A DNA stretch of 64,000 nt from the NCBI GenBank assembly GCA_047459075.1, contig VSCH01000014.1, forward strand, positions 1 through 64,000. The letters are read 5' to 3'. Both the position numbers and the translations under genes were made by a program. The notes under the pieces are model-generated. The model searched no databases, was not told the DNA's origin, and saw only the letters and a list, made by a program, of their open reading frames with translations. Positions within the stretch are counted from its first letter, which is position 1. Every line of letters begins with the position of its first letter. The DNA comes from ZC4RG19 sp017577565 (lineage in GTDB: Bacteria > Actinomycetota > Acidimicrobiia > Acidimicrobiales > VFJN01). Below, in pieces: positions 7,737 through 16,252 of this stretch.

Positions 7737-8954
7737 TCAGGTCGCCGGCGGCAGGGCCGGGTCGGCCAGCGCCTGGCCGAGGGCGGCGATGCCCGCCTCG
7801 AGCTGGGCGTCCGACAGGTAGGGCGCGGGTCCCAGCCGCAGCACGTCGCCACGGCTGTCGGTGGCGACGCCCCGGTCCCGCAGCGCCTGCTGCAGGCGGG
7901 CCGCGTGCGGCGTCCGCAGCGCGAGGAAGCCGCCGAGCGCGTCCAGCGGTGCGTCGCGGTCGCGGGTGGCCAGCCGGTCGTCCACCCCCAGCGCGTCGAA
8001 GCCGGCCGCGAGCACGGCGAGCTGGCGCTGGTACGAGCGGCGCAGCAGCTCGGGGGTCAGCCCCTGCTCGGCGAAGAACCGCAGCACCCGGGCCGCCCGG
8101 TAGTGGCTGGTCGGGTCGTAGGTGGCGCCGGCGAAGCGGCCGGCGCCGCGCGGGTAGGCGACCCGGCCGGGGTCGTGGTGGGCGGCCAGCTCACCGAACT
8201 CGGCGAACCAGCCGGTGACGACGGGCCGGAACCGGTCGGCCTGCGGCGGCAGGCGCAGGAAGCAGTTGCCCTCGCCGAGCTGCAGGTACTTGTAGCCGCC
8301 GCCGGTGACCCACGCCGAGCCCAGGCCCAGCTCGTGCACCGGCAGCGGGACCGGCCCCAGCGCGTGGTACGCGTCGACGACCAGCTCGGCGCCCCGCCGC
8401 TCGCACGCCGCGGCCAGCCCGTCGAGGTGGGGCACGATGCGGGCCGAGGCGAACAGCACGGCGGAGACCAGCACGGCGGCGGTGCGGTCGTCGACCGCGG
8501 CGGCCAGCCGCTCGGCCAGCGTGCCGGCCGGCTCGGCGGGCACGAGCACGACCTCGACGCCGCCCTCGGCCAGCCGGGCGAGCTGGCGGCGCAGGCTGTG
8601 GAACTCGCCGTCGGTCGACACGAGCCGGGGGCGGGTGCCGCCGAGGTCGAGGGCGGAGAGCAGGCGCACGACCAGCTCGTGCGTGCTGGCCCCCAGGGCG
8701 ATCTCCGCCCCGGGGTCGGCGAGCAGCCGCCGGAACCCCGCGCGCACCTCGTCGGCGACCGCGAGGGCCCGGTCCCACTTGTCGTCGACCAGCGCGGCGG
8801 CGTCCTCCAGGGCGGCGAGCTGGCCCTCGGCGGCCACGTCCGGCCACGCCTGGTGGGAGTGGCCGGTGAGCAGCACCCGTTCCTCCACCCGGAACCGGCG
8901 GTAGTGCCGGGCCAGCGGGTTGGGCGACGCCGCGAGGTCCTCGGCGGTGATCAC
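7737..8954 (-). CDS. kynU: Kynureninase
   Basis: A 405-residue PLP-dependent enzyme that cleaves kynurenine to anthranilate and alanine. Family features include TGHSHQAWPD near the N-terminus, DGEFHS, the VVDAYHALG segment that contacts PLP, the lysine in GGGYKYLQ (Schiff base) and YDPTSHYRA in the C-terminal domain. Its GTG start overlaps the stop codon of the upstream tryptophan dioxygenase gene in a GTGA tetranucleotide, so translation of the two should be coupled. No kynurenine formamidase gene lies nearby. Confidence 0.85.
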   Translation of the reverse strand: MITAEDLAASPNPLARHYRRFRVEERVLLTGHSHQAWPDVAAEGQLAALEDAAALVDDKWDRALAVADEVRAGFRRLLADPGAEIALGASTHELVVRLLSALDLGGTRPRLVSTDGEFHSLRRQLARLAEGGVEVVLVPAEPAGTLAERLAAAVDDRTAAVLVSAVLFASARIVPHLDGLAAACERRGAELVVDAYHALGPVPLPVHELGLGSAWVTGGGYKYLQLGEGNCFLRLPPQADRFRPVVTGWFAEFGELAAHHDPGRVAYPRGAGRFAGATYDPTSHYRAARVLRFFAEQGLTPELLRRSYQRQLAVLAAGFDALGVDDRLATRDRDAPLDALGGFLALRTPHAARLQQALRDRGVATDSRGDVLRLGPAPYLSDAQLEAGIAALGQALADPALPPAT

Positions 8955-9742
8955 AGCCGGCTCCGGATGGCCCACAGGTCGGGGAACATCGGCTGCCACA
9001 GGGTCGAGCGGAGGTAGTCGGCGCCGGAGGAGCCGCCGGTGCCGCCGCGGGTGCCGATGGTCCGCTCGACCATCTTCACGTGGCGGTAGCGCCACTCCTG
9101 CAGGCCCTCGTCGAGGTCGACCAGCCGCTCGGCCACCATCGCCGGCCCGCCGTCGTCCCGGTGGACCTGCAGCAGCACCTCCTGGACCTCGGGGTCGGGG
9201 CGCCAGCGCCGGCCGACGTGGCGGTCGAGCACCGCCCGGGGCACGTCGTAGCCCCGGACGTGCAGGTAGCGGAGGAACGAGTCGAACAGCGACGGCCGCT
9301 CCATCGCCGCCTCGATCCGGGCCCGCTCGAGCGAGTCCGGGGCGTAGGCGTCGAGCACGCTGCGGTCCCGCCGCCCGAGCACGGCCTCGAGCTCGCGGAA
9401 CTGGGCCGACTGGAACCCGCTCGCCCGGTCGAGCCGGTCGCGGAAGCCGAGGAACTGGCGGGGCGTCATCGTCTCCAGGACGTCGACCTGGGCGACGGCG
9501 ACCTTCAGCACCGTCAGCACCCGCTTCAGCGTGTGGAGCGCGTGCGCCGTGTCCCCCGCCGCCAGCCGGTCCTGCAGGTGGGCCAGCTCGTGCAGGAGCT
9601 GCTTGAACCACAGCTCGTAGACCTGGTGGACGACGATGAACAGCATCTCGTCGTGCTCGTCCGAGCGGGGGCGCTGGGCGGCGAGCAGCTCGTCGAGCGC
9701 GAGGTACGACGAGTAGGTGAGGGCGGGCGAGCGGTCGGTCAT
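8951..9742 (-). CDS. kynA: Tryptophan 2,3-dioxygenase
   Basis: A 263-residue haem enzyme that oxidises L-tryptophan to N-formylkynurenine. Conserved stretches include LTYSSYLALDELL, HQVYELWFKQLLHEL (substrate-pocket His and Arg region) and FLGFRDRLDRASGFQS. The length is typical of bacterial TDO. The start ATG has GGGAGGTGAGG just upstream, and a TACGCT at 9800-9805 could be its -10. With kynU it forms a two-gene kynurenine unit that yields anthranilate once the formyl group is removed by an enzyme encoded elsewhere. Confidence 0.9.
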   Translation of the reverse strand: MTDRSPALTYSSYLALDELLAAQRPRSDEHDEMLFIVVHQVYELWFKQLLHELAHLQDRLAAGDTAHALHTLKRVLTVLKVAVAQVDVLETMTPRQFLGFRDRLDRASGFQSAQFRELEAVLGRRDRSVLDAYAPDSLERARIEAAMERPSLFDSFLRYLHVRGYDVPRAVLDRHVGRRWRPDPEVQEVLLQVHRDDGGPAMVAERLVDLDEGLQEWRYRHVKMVERTIGTRGGTGGSSGADYLRSTLWQPMFPDLWAIRSRL

Positions 9743-9762
9743 GGCCTCACCTCCCGGGGTCC

Positions 9763-9780
9763 GGCCGGCGGCCGCCGGCC
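9763..9780. repeat. 18-bp perfect palindrome in the leader of the tdo-kynU operon
   Basis: A perfect GC-only inverted repeat, symmetric about 9771/9772, that falls between the likely start of transcription and the Shine-Dalgarno of the dioxygenase gene. It could fold as an RNA hairpin. In DNA this GC-rich it may be chance. Confidence 0.4.
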
Positions 9781-9863
9781 GTCGACGGGCGCCGGCCGGA
9801 GCGTAGAGGCCGGCCGGGCGGCGCGCCCCCGGTCGCGGGCGAGCGGCGCCCCGGCCGGCCGGG

Positions 9864-11696
9864 TCAGCCCCGGACGTCGGACCAGCGCCGCACCACCTGG
9901 ACGTCGACGACGAAGCGCACGTCGGTGCCGGGTGCCCACCGGCCCGCCGCCTCGTCCAGGCACGCGGCGACGACCCGGGCCACCTCGTCGCCCTGGTCCG
10001 CCGGCGCGTGCACGAGCAGCTCGTCGTGCAGGCACAGGACGATGCGGGCGCCGAGCGGCGCCGCCCGGGCCCGCACGGTCACGGCCCACATCTTGAACAG
10101 CTCCGCCGCCGCGCCCTGCACGAGGGCGTTGCGCCCGTAGCGCCCCCGGGCGGCGGCCCGCCGCCGGGCCTCGCGCTCGTCGAGGCGGCGCTCGTCTCCG
10201 GCTCCCAGCCGCACGAGCCGGCCGCCGTAGGTGCGGACGTCCCGGCCCATCCGGCCGGCCTCGTCGCCCGCGGCCAGGTAGGCCATGGCCACCGGGTAGG
10301 CGGCCTCCAGCCGCCGGAGGACCTGGGCCCCCCGCCCGGTGGTCTGCCCGTACATCGCCCCGAGCATCGCCACCTTGGCCGTCTCCCGGTCGACCCCGAG
10401 GCTGCGGGCCACCGGCGCGTAGAGGTCGTCGGTCGCGCACGCCGCGGCCAGCGCCCGGTCGCCGGAGACGGCGGCGAGCACGCGGGGCTCGATCTGCCCG
10501 AGGTCGGCGCGCACGAACACGTGGCCGGGCTCGGCGACGACCGCGCCCCGCAGCTCGGCCGGGAGGTTGTGCAGGCCGGCGGTGGCGGTCATCCGGCCGG
10601 CGGCGCCGTCGCTGGCCGTCCACTCGCCCCGGAGCCGGCCGTCGGCGCCCAGGTGGCGATCGAGCCAGCCGTAGCCGTAGGTCGTGGCGACCCGCTCGGC
10701 CTTGCGCCAGGCGAGGAGCGCCTCGACGACCGGGTGGCGGTCGCGCAGCGCCTCGAGCCGCCACGCCCGGGTGTCGGCGACCTCGATGCCGACCCGGCGC
10801 AGCAGCGAGCGCACCTGCCCGGGGCTGCGCAGGTCGACCTCGAGCCCGGGCACGTGGCGCAGCACCTCGGCGTCACGCCGGGCCCGCTGGGCGGCGGCCT
10901 CGGCCTCCGAGCGGGCCCGGGGCCCGACGACGGCGGCGATGATCCGCTCGGCCTCGGCCCGGTCGACCGGCAGGCCGTCGGCGGCCAGCTCGGCGCAGAG
11001 CAGCTCGGCCGTCGACTCCGACCGGGCGACCGCCGCGGCCACGGGCCGGTCGAGCTGGCGGAGGCGCTCCTGCTGGCGCTCGGCCGCGGCCAGCGCGGCC
11101 GCCGCCCAGGCGGCCAGCCGGTCGGGCGCGGCCGCCCAACCGCCGTCGACCCAGGTCGCCTTCAGGTGGCCGTCACGCCGGACCGGCCCGTCGGCGGCGC
11201 CGTCGCCCCCGCCGTCCTCGTCGAGGTCGGCGGCCACGCTCCACAGGTCGGGCGGGCCGGTCGGGGCCGCGTCGAGCGGCAGCCCCTGGGCCCGGGCCCA
11301 GACGACGGCCGGGTCGACCCGCCACCCGCCGTGCAGCAGGCGGTCGACCGCCGCCAGGTCCCAGCACGTCGCCACCCGCACCCCCGCGGCCACGAGCCGG
11401 ACGGCCGTGCCGGCGTCCCACCAGACCCAGCGGGGCCGCAGCACCCGCTCCACCTCGTCGACGACCGACGCCGGGTCGGCGTCGGCCGCCGGCACCGCCA
11501 GCCGGCGCCCGGCCGCCGCCATCCCGACCCCGGCGGCGGCGTCGACGGCGAGGGCGACCGGCGCGCCGCGGCGCACGCCGGCCCGGCGCAGCTCCTCGAC
11601 GGCCTGCGGCCCGCCGGCGAGCAGCACGACCGCCGGGCCCTCGGCCGCCGGACCGCCCGTGCCGCCGGGTGACAGGGGGTGGCCAGGCCGCCGCAC
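9864..11696 (-). CDS. Family A DNA polymerase (actinobacterial exonuclease/polymerase-like)
   Basis: A 610-residue protein whose C-terminal half, about 350-610, is a PolI-type polymerase. Motif A is RADLGQIEPRVLA, motif B is RETAKVAMLGAMYGQ (the Lys and Tyr of the fingers) and motif C is CLHDEL. It lacks the 5' nuclease domain of true PolI. The N-terminal half is in the place of a 3'-5' exonuclease, but I cannot see the DEDD acidic residues, so proofreading is doubtful. Relatives in actinobacteria are annotated as bifunctional exonuclease/polymerase. The GTG at 11696 is chosen because a perfect TAGTCT lies 7 nt upstream. A repair or translesion role is inferred, not shown. Confidence 0.8.
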   Translation of the reverse strand: MRRPGHPLSPGGTGGPAAEGPAVVLLAGGPQAVEELRRAGVRRGAPVALAVDAAAGVGMAAAGRRLAVPAADADPASVVDEVERVLRPRWVWWDAGTAVRLVAAGVRVATCWDLAAVDRLLHGGWRVDPAVVWARAQGLPLDAAPTGPPDLWSVAADLDEDGGGDGAADGPVRRDGHLKATWVDGGWAAAPDRLAAWAAAALAAAERQQERLRQLDRPVAAAVARSESTAELLCAELAADGLPVDRAEAERIIAAVVGPRARSEAEAAAQRARRDAEVLRHVPGLEVDLRSPGQVRSLLRRVGIEVADTRAWRLEALRDRHPVVEALLAWRKAERVATTYGYGWLDRHLGADGRLRGEWTASDGAAGRMTATAGLHNLPAELRGAVVAEPGHVFVRADLGQIEPRVLAAVSGDRALAAACATDDLYAPVARSLGVDRETAKVAMLGAMYGQTTGRGAQVLRRLEAAYPVAMAYLAAGDEAGRMGRDVRTYGGRLVRLGAGDERRLDEREARRRAAARGRYGRNALVQGAAAELFKMWAVTVRARAAPLGARIVLCLHDELLVHAPADQGDEVARVVAACLDEAAGRWAPGTDVRFVVDVQVVRRWSDVRG

Positions 11697-11703
11697 AGGT
11701 CGC

Positions 11704-11709
11704 AGACTA
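11704..11709 (-). promoter_or_regulatory. -10 element of the family A polymerase gene (leaderless)
   Basis: TAGTCT on the minus strand, 7 nt from the GTG at 11696, in the 48-bp divergent region shared with the gene at 11745. Confidence 0.55.
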
Positions 11710-11744
11710 GGAGGCGAGAGGCCCGACGACCCCGGGGGTGCCTC

Positions 11745-12461
11745 ATGACCCGACACGACGGCCCCGTGCCCGAGCTGGTCCCCCAGCTGTCCCGCGGCAA
11801 GCACCGCAACCCGAGGAAGGGCGCCTGCTTCATGGAGCTGGCCTCGTTCCTGGCCGGTGAGCGGTGGAGCGACCACCCGGCCTGCACGCACCCCCTGCTC
11901 GCCGCGCTCGCCCGGCTGGTCAACGACCACACCTCCGACGCCGGGCGCCGCGAGCTCGCGCCCCTCGTCCCGTCGGTGATCGGGCTGAACGGCGACGACC
12001 CCGCCGTCGACGTGCAGGTCACCCTCCGGGCCGCGACGACGGCGCTGCCGGTCGTCGCCGCCGAGCGGCAGCGGGTGCTCGCCGTGTCGATCCTGGCCGC
12101 CGAGCGCATGCGCGACGACCTCGAGGGCCGGCCCCCGGGGACGCTGAGCCCCGGGAGCCGGTGGGCGCTCGCCCAGGCGCCGGACGCCGAGCGGTGGGCC
12201 CGCAGCTTCACCCGCGAGATCCGCACCAGCCTCAAGGGCTTCCGCCGCTACGCCGCCGCCAACACGCTGCGCCAGGCGGTCGTCGGGGTGGCCCAGGCCT
12301 GCATCCCCGACCCCGACCGCGTGCTGCGCGAGATGCTCACCGCCGCCATCGACGACTGCCGCCGCATCCTCGGCCACGGCGACCGGGCCGCCGTGGCGGT
12401 CGACCCGGCGTCGTGGCGGGCGGCGGTCGAGCTGACCACCACCGGCCGGGCCGCCCGCTAG
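11745..12461 (+). CDS. Conserved protein of unknown function
   Basis: A 238-residue soluble, mostly helical protein I cannot assign. The N-terminus has a distinctive basic stretch, SRGKHRNPRKGACFMELAS, followed by LAGERWSDHPACTHPLL, which looks like a conserved family signature with two cysteines (C34 and C48). No signal peptide or membrane segment is seen. It is divergent from the polymerase gene, with only 48 bp between the two starts, so shared regulation is possible. ATG 11745 starts just before the conserved block. Confidence 0.75.
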   Translation: MTRHDGPVPELVPQLSRGKHRNPRKGACFMELASFLAGERWSDHPACTHPLLAALARLVNDHTSDAGRRELAPLVPSVIGLNGDDPAVDVQVTLRAATTALPVVAAERQRVLAVSILAAERMRDDLEGRPPGTLSPGSRWALAQAPDAERWARSFTREIRTSLKGFRRYAAANTLRQAVVGVAQACIPDPDRVLREMLTAAIDDCRRILGHGDRAAVAVDPASWRAAVELTTTGRAAR

Positions 12462-12486
12462 GCGCGGCCCGGCCCGCGGCCGGCCC

Positions 12487-13431
12487 TCAGCCCTCCTCGC
12501 GGACCAGCTCGGCCATCTCCGAGATCGTCGAGATCCCGAGCTCGTCGGCGCGCTCCTCGGTCATGGCGATGGCGTAGGTGTTGTTGAACGGCGCCGGCGG
12601 GAGCCACGCGACGCCGTTGGCCTCGTCCGCGGCCTGCAGGGCCTCGTACTGCTCGTCGACGTCGGGGATGGCCTCGGTGTTGTCGAGGTAGGTCACCCAG
12701 CCCGTGCCGAGGTACTCCCAGTACATGTCGATGTCGCCGGAGAGCAGCGCCTCCCGGACGGTCGTGCTGCCGACCAGGCCCGTCCGGTCCCGGACGTCCG
12801 CCCCGGCCTCCTCCAGCACGAGCATGGTCAGGTGGCCGAGGATGAGCTGCTCGGTGAACTCCTTCGACCCGACGGTGAACGACGCGCCGGACAGGTCGAC
12901 GTCCTCGACCAGGTCCGAGTTCTCGTCGAGCCAGGCCCGGGCGACGTCCTCCGGGTCCTCGCCCTCGACGTCGACCTGGGCGTTCAGCTCGACCATCGTC
13001 TCGTCGTCGAGCACCTCGGAGATGGGGGCGAACAGCTCCTCGAGCTCGGGGTTGGCCTCCAGCACGTCGGCACGCACGGTGAGCGAGCCGTTGAACGGCG
13101 GGAAGAAGCCCTCGTCGTCCTCCAGGACGGTCAGCCCCAGGGCGCCGACCCGCCCGTCGGTGGCGAAGATCGAGCCGAACGTGCAGTTCCCGGCGTCGAC
13201 CTCGCTGTAGACCAGGGCGTCCTCGTCGAGGGCGGTGACGGCGTCGGCCGGGAACTCGAAGTCGTAGGCCTCCTCCAGCCCGGGGAGCCCGTCGGGGCGG
13301 GTGGCGAACTCGCCGCCGACGCAGATCGACACGTCGGCGGCGTCGCCGCCGCCGTCGCCGCAGCCGGCCGCGAGCAGCGCCGCCGCGGACAGCGCCGCGA
13401 GGCCGCTCGTCAGTCTGCGCGTGGTGTGCAT
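12487..13431 (-). CDS. Osmolyte (glycine betaine/choline-type) ABC transporter substrate-binding lipoprotein
   Basis: A 314-residue OpuAC/OsmF-type binding protein. A lipoprotein signal ends in a LAAGC lipobox (Cys near residue 24). Two OpuAC-like repeats follow: FTVGSKEFTEQLILG with WEYLGTGW in the C-terminal half are typical of betaine/choline/quaternary amine binders. It is the last gene of a four-gene minus-strand operon with two permeases and an ATPase. AGGAGGAAGAG precedes the ATG. The exact substrate (betaine, choline, proline betaine) cannot be read from the sequence. Confidence 0.85.
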   Translation of the reverse strand: MHTTRRLTSGLAALSAAALLAAGCGDGGGDAADVSICVGGEFATRPDGLPGLEEAYDFEFPADAVTALDEDALVYSEVDAGNCTFGSIFATDGRVGALGLTVLEDDEGFFPPFNGSLTVRADVLEANPELEELFAPISEVLDDETMVELNAQVDVEGEDPEDVARAWLDENSDLVEDVDLSGASFTVGSKEFTEQLILGHLTMLVLEEAGADVRDRTGLVGSTTVREALLSGDIDMYWEYLGTGWVTYLDNTEAIPDVDEQYEALQAADEANGVAWLPPAPFNNTYAIAMTEERADELGISTISEMAELVREEG

Positions 13432-13477
13432 GTGGTCTCTTCCTCCTGGTCGCGGCCGTGGCGGCGGGGCGGGACGC

Positions 13478-14290
13478 TCAGGTCCCCTTCGGTCGGAGGA
13501 GGTCCTCGACGATCCCCGCGATCCAGTCCAGGGCGAGCGCGACGACCGCGGTCAGGACGCTGCCGGTGACGAGGACCGGCGTCCGGTCGTGGATGTTGCC
13601 CTGGTTGATGATCCAGCCCAGGCCGCCGGCGCCGATGAACGTCGCCAGCGCGGCGGTCCCGACGTTGATGACCAGCGCCGTGCGGATGCCCGCGAGCATG
13701 ACGGGCACGGCGAGCGGCAGCTCGATGCGCAGCAGCACCTGGCGCGCGGTCATCCCCATGCCCCGACCGGCCTCGATGAGCGACCGGTCGACCTGGTCGA
13801 GCCCGACCATCGTGTTCCGCAGGACCGGCAGCACGGCGTACAGCACGAGCGCCGTGATCGCCTGCTCGAAGCCGATCCCGACGACGACGGCGAGCAGCAC
13901 GAGGATGCCGATCGACGGGATCGACTGGCCGACGTTCGCGACCGCGAGGACCGCGGGCGCGAGCCGGCGGGTGGCCGGGCGCGTGACCAGCATCCCCAGC
14001 GGGACGGCGATGACGATCACGAAGAACGTCGACACCGCGGTGAGCTCGAGGTGCTCGAGGACGCGCTGGCGGATCATGGGGGCGTTGAGCGCCGCCTCCT
14101 CGATGCGGTCGAGGTCCTGCCCCTGGACGTAGACGTAGAGCGCAGCGCAGACGCCGGCGAGCACGACCGGCGTGCCGACCCACCGCCACAGCGGGGACGG
14201 GCCGCCCAGCTCCTCGACGAGCTCCTCGGCGGCGAGGGCGTCGCCGGCGCCGGCGACGTCGCCGCCGCGGTCGACGGTGGGGGCGGTCAC
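13478..14290 (-). CDS. ABC transporter permease, OpuB/OpuC type
   Basis: A 270-residue integral membrane permease with about six hydrophobic segments. It carries the inner-membrane coupling loop typical of this class, around LIEAGRGMGMTARQVLLRIELP. A 45-residue acidic N-terminal tail precedes the first membrane segment. Its GTG start immediately follows the stop codon of the ATPase gene with no gap, so translation is probably coupled. It pairs with the shorter permease at 15499-16164. Confidence 0.88.
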   Translation of the reverse strand: MTAPTVDRGGDVAGAGDALAAEELVEELGGPSPLWRWVGTPVVLAGVCAALYVYVQGQDLDRIEEAALNAPMIRQRVLEHLELTAVSTFFVIVIAVPLGMLVTRPATRRLAPAVLAVANVGQSIPSIGILVLLAVVVGIGFEQAITALVLYAVLPVLRNTMVGLDQVDRSLIEAGRGMGMTARQVLLRIELPLAVPVMLAGIRTALVINVGTAALATFIGAGGLGWIINQGNIHDRTPVLVTGSVLTAVVALALDWIAGIVEDLLRPKGT

Positions 14291-15502
14291 TCAGCCCACC
14301 TCCCCGACGGCGTCGCCGGGGGCGGCCTCCGCCTCGGCGACGGCCCGGTCGCGTCGGCGGACGTCGCTGCGCATCTCGTCGATGGCGCTCGTGACCGTGC
14401 CCAGGTCGACCACGCCCTGGTAGCGGCCGCGCCGGTCGACGACGATGGCGCAGCCGACGGTCGAGGTGACCATCTCGTCGAGGGCGTCGTGCAGGGTGGC
14501 GTGGGGCTCGACGACCGCCGTGGCGGGGAGGCCGACCCGGTGCAGGGGCTCGCGCTCACGGGCGAGGTCCCGGGCGGTGACCCACCGCAGGGGGCGGTCC
14601 TCCTCGTCGAGCAGCAGCAGCGAGCCCTGCTCGCTCTCGGCCAGCAGGCGGCGCAGGCGGGCGCGGTCCTCGTGCACCGAGGCGGCCGGCCAGTGGTCGA
14701 GCGGCACCTCGCGCACCCGGGTCAGGTTGAGCCGCTTGAGCGCCGCGCCCGCGCCGATGAAGTCCTCGACGAAGCCGTCGGCCGGGGCGGTGAGGATGGC
14801 CTCGGGCGTGTCGTACTGGGCGATGTGCGACTGCTCGCGCAGGATGGCGATCCGGTCGCCCATCTTGATGGCCTCGTCGATGTCGTGGGTGACGAAGACG
14901 ATCGTCTTGCGCACGTCGGCCTGGATGCGCAGGAACTCGTTCTGCAGGCGGTCCCGGGTGATCGGATCGATCGCCCCGAACGGCTCGTCCATGAGCATGA
15001 CCGGCGGGTCGGCCCCGAGCGCCCGGGCGACGCCGACGCGCTGGCGCTGTCCACCGGAGAGCTCCTTCGGGTAGCGGTCGCGGTACTCGGCGGGGTCGAG
15101 GCCGACCAGCTCGAGGAGCTCGTCGACCCGGGCGGCGATGCGCTGCTTCTCCCAGCGCAGCAGCTTCGGGACCATGCCGACGTTCTCGGCCACGGTCATG
15201 TGGGGGAACAGGCCGATCTGCTGGATGACGTAGCCGATGTGGCGCCGCAGCTCGTCGGCGTCGGCCCGGGTCACGTCCTCGCCGCCGATGAGGACCCGGC
15301 CGGACGTCGGCTCGATGAGCCGGTTGATCATCTTGAGCACCGTCGTCTTGCCGCAGCCGGACGGCCCGACGAGCACGACGATCTCCCCCTTGGGGATGTC
15401 GAGCGTGATCCCGTCGACCGCGGGCACGGCCTGGCCCGGGTAGCGCTTGGTCAGCGACTCCAGCCGGATCATCGGCTCGGGCGAGCGCGAGGCGTCGGTC
15501 AT
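14291..15502 (-). CDS. ABC transporter ATP-binding protein with tandem CBS domains (OpuCA-like)
   Basis: A 403-residue ATPase that powers osmolyte uptake. The Walker A GPSGCGKTT is at 46-54, the signature LSGGQ at 148-152 and Walker B VMLMDEP at 168-174. Residues about 265-380 carry two CBS domains. In OpuA-type transporters these sense ionic strength and shut the transporter when cell volume is restored, so osmotic gating is likely here. Its ATG overlaps the stop of the upstream permease in an ATGA. Confidence 0.92.
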   Translation of the reverse strand: MTDASRSPEPMIRLESLTKRYPGQAVPAVDGITLDIPKGEIVVLVGPSGCGKTTVLKMINRLIEPTSGRVLIGGEDVTRADADELRRHIGYVIQQIGLFPHMTVAENVGMVPKLLRWEKQRIAARVDELLELVGLDPAEYRDRYPKELSGGQRQRVGVARALGADPPVMLMDEPFGAIDPITRDRLQNEFLRIQADVRKTIVFVTHDIDEAIKMGDRIAILREQSHIAQYDTPEAILTAPADGFVEDFIGAGAALKRLNLTRVREVPLDHWPAASVHEDRARLRRLLAESEQGSLLLLDEEDRPLRWVTARDLAREREPLHRVGLPATAVVEPHATLHDALDEMVTSTVGCAIVVDRRGRYQGVVDLGTVTSAIDEMRSDVRRRDRAVAEAEAAPGDAVGEVG

Positions 15503-16164
15503 CGGAGCCCCTTCGAGGTCGTCAGGCGGGCGATCACCTGGAAGAGGAGGTCGAACAGCAGGGCCAGGAGGGCGACGCTGACGGTGCCCGAGAAGGCCAG
15601 GTTGAACCCCCGCTGCGTGCCGGTGGCTCGCAGGCCCTGGAAGATCGGGCCGCCGAGCCCTGGGCCGTTGACGATGGCGGCGATGGCGGCGATGCCGACC
15701 GTGAGCTGCGTCGAGACCCGGATGCCGGTGACGACGACCGGCCAGGCGAGCGGCAGCTCGATGCGGGCCAGGCGCTGGCCGCGCGACAGGCCCATGCCCA
15801 CCGCGGACTCTGTGACCGCCGGGTCGACCGAGCGCAGGCCCGTGATCGTGTTCCGCACGATCGGCAGCAGCGCGTACATGACCAGCGCCACGATCGCCGG
15901 GCGGGAGCCGAGGCCGAAGATCGGGATGAACAGGCCGAACAGCGCGAACGACGGGATGGTGAGGAACGTGCCGGTGACGGTGAGCACGACCTTGGCCGCC
16001 GGCGGCCGCCGATAGGTGAGGACCCCGAGGCCGACGCCGATGACGGTCGCGATCAGGATGGCGGTGACGACGATCTGCGCGTGGTCGATCGCCAGGTCGA
16101 GGTACGACCGCCACTCGTCTCTCAGGTACTCGGGGACGTTGCCCAGGTAGTCGAAGAAGTCCAT
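15499..16164 (-). CDS. ABC transporter permease, OpuB/OpuC type (first gene of operon)
   Basis: A 221-residue permease with a long amphipathic start (MDFFDYLGNVPEYL) and about five or six hydrophobic segments. The coupling loop contains VGMGLSRGQRLARIELPLAW. It is the promoter-proximal gene of the osmolyte operon (permease, ATPase-CBS, permease, binding lipoprotein). It shares an 88-bp divergent region with glsA. Confidence 0.88.
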   Translation of the reverse strand: MDFFDYLGNVPEYLRDEWRSYLDLAIDHAQIVVTAILIATVIGVGLGVLTYRRPPAAKVVLTVTGTFLTIPSFALFGLFIPIFGLGSRPAIVALVMYALLPIVRNTITGLRSVDPAVTESAVGMGLSRGQRLARIELPLAWPVVVTGIRVSTQLTVGIAAIAAIVNGPGLGGPIFQGLRATGTQRGFNLAFSGTVSVALLALLFDLLFQVIARLTTSKGLR

Positions 16165-16227
16165 CGCCGCCCGGTCCCCCTACCCCCGCCGGCGCGACAC
16201 GATGCGTGGCGGGCACCGACCGCCCCG

Positions 16228-16233
16228 TACCCT
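16228..16233 (+). promoter_or_regulatory. -10 element of glsA
   Basis: TACCCT, 19 nt before the ATG. The short leader carries GAGGAGG at 16241, so this gene is not leaderless. Confidence 0.45.
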
Positions 16234-16252
16234 CGCCCCCGAGGAGGCACCG

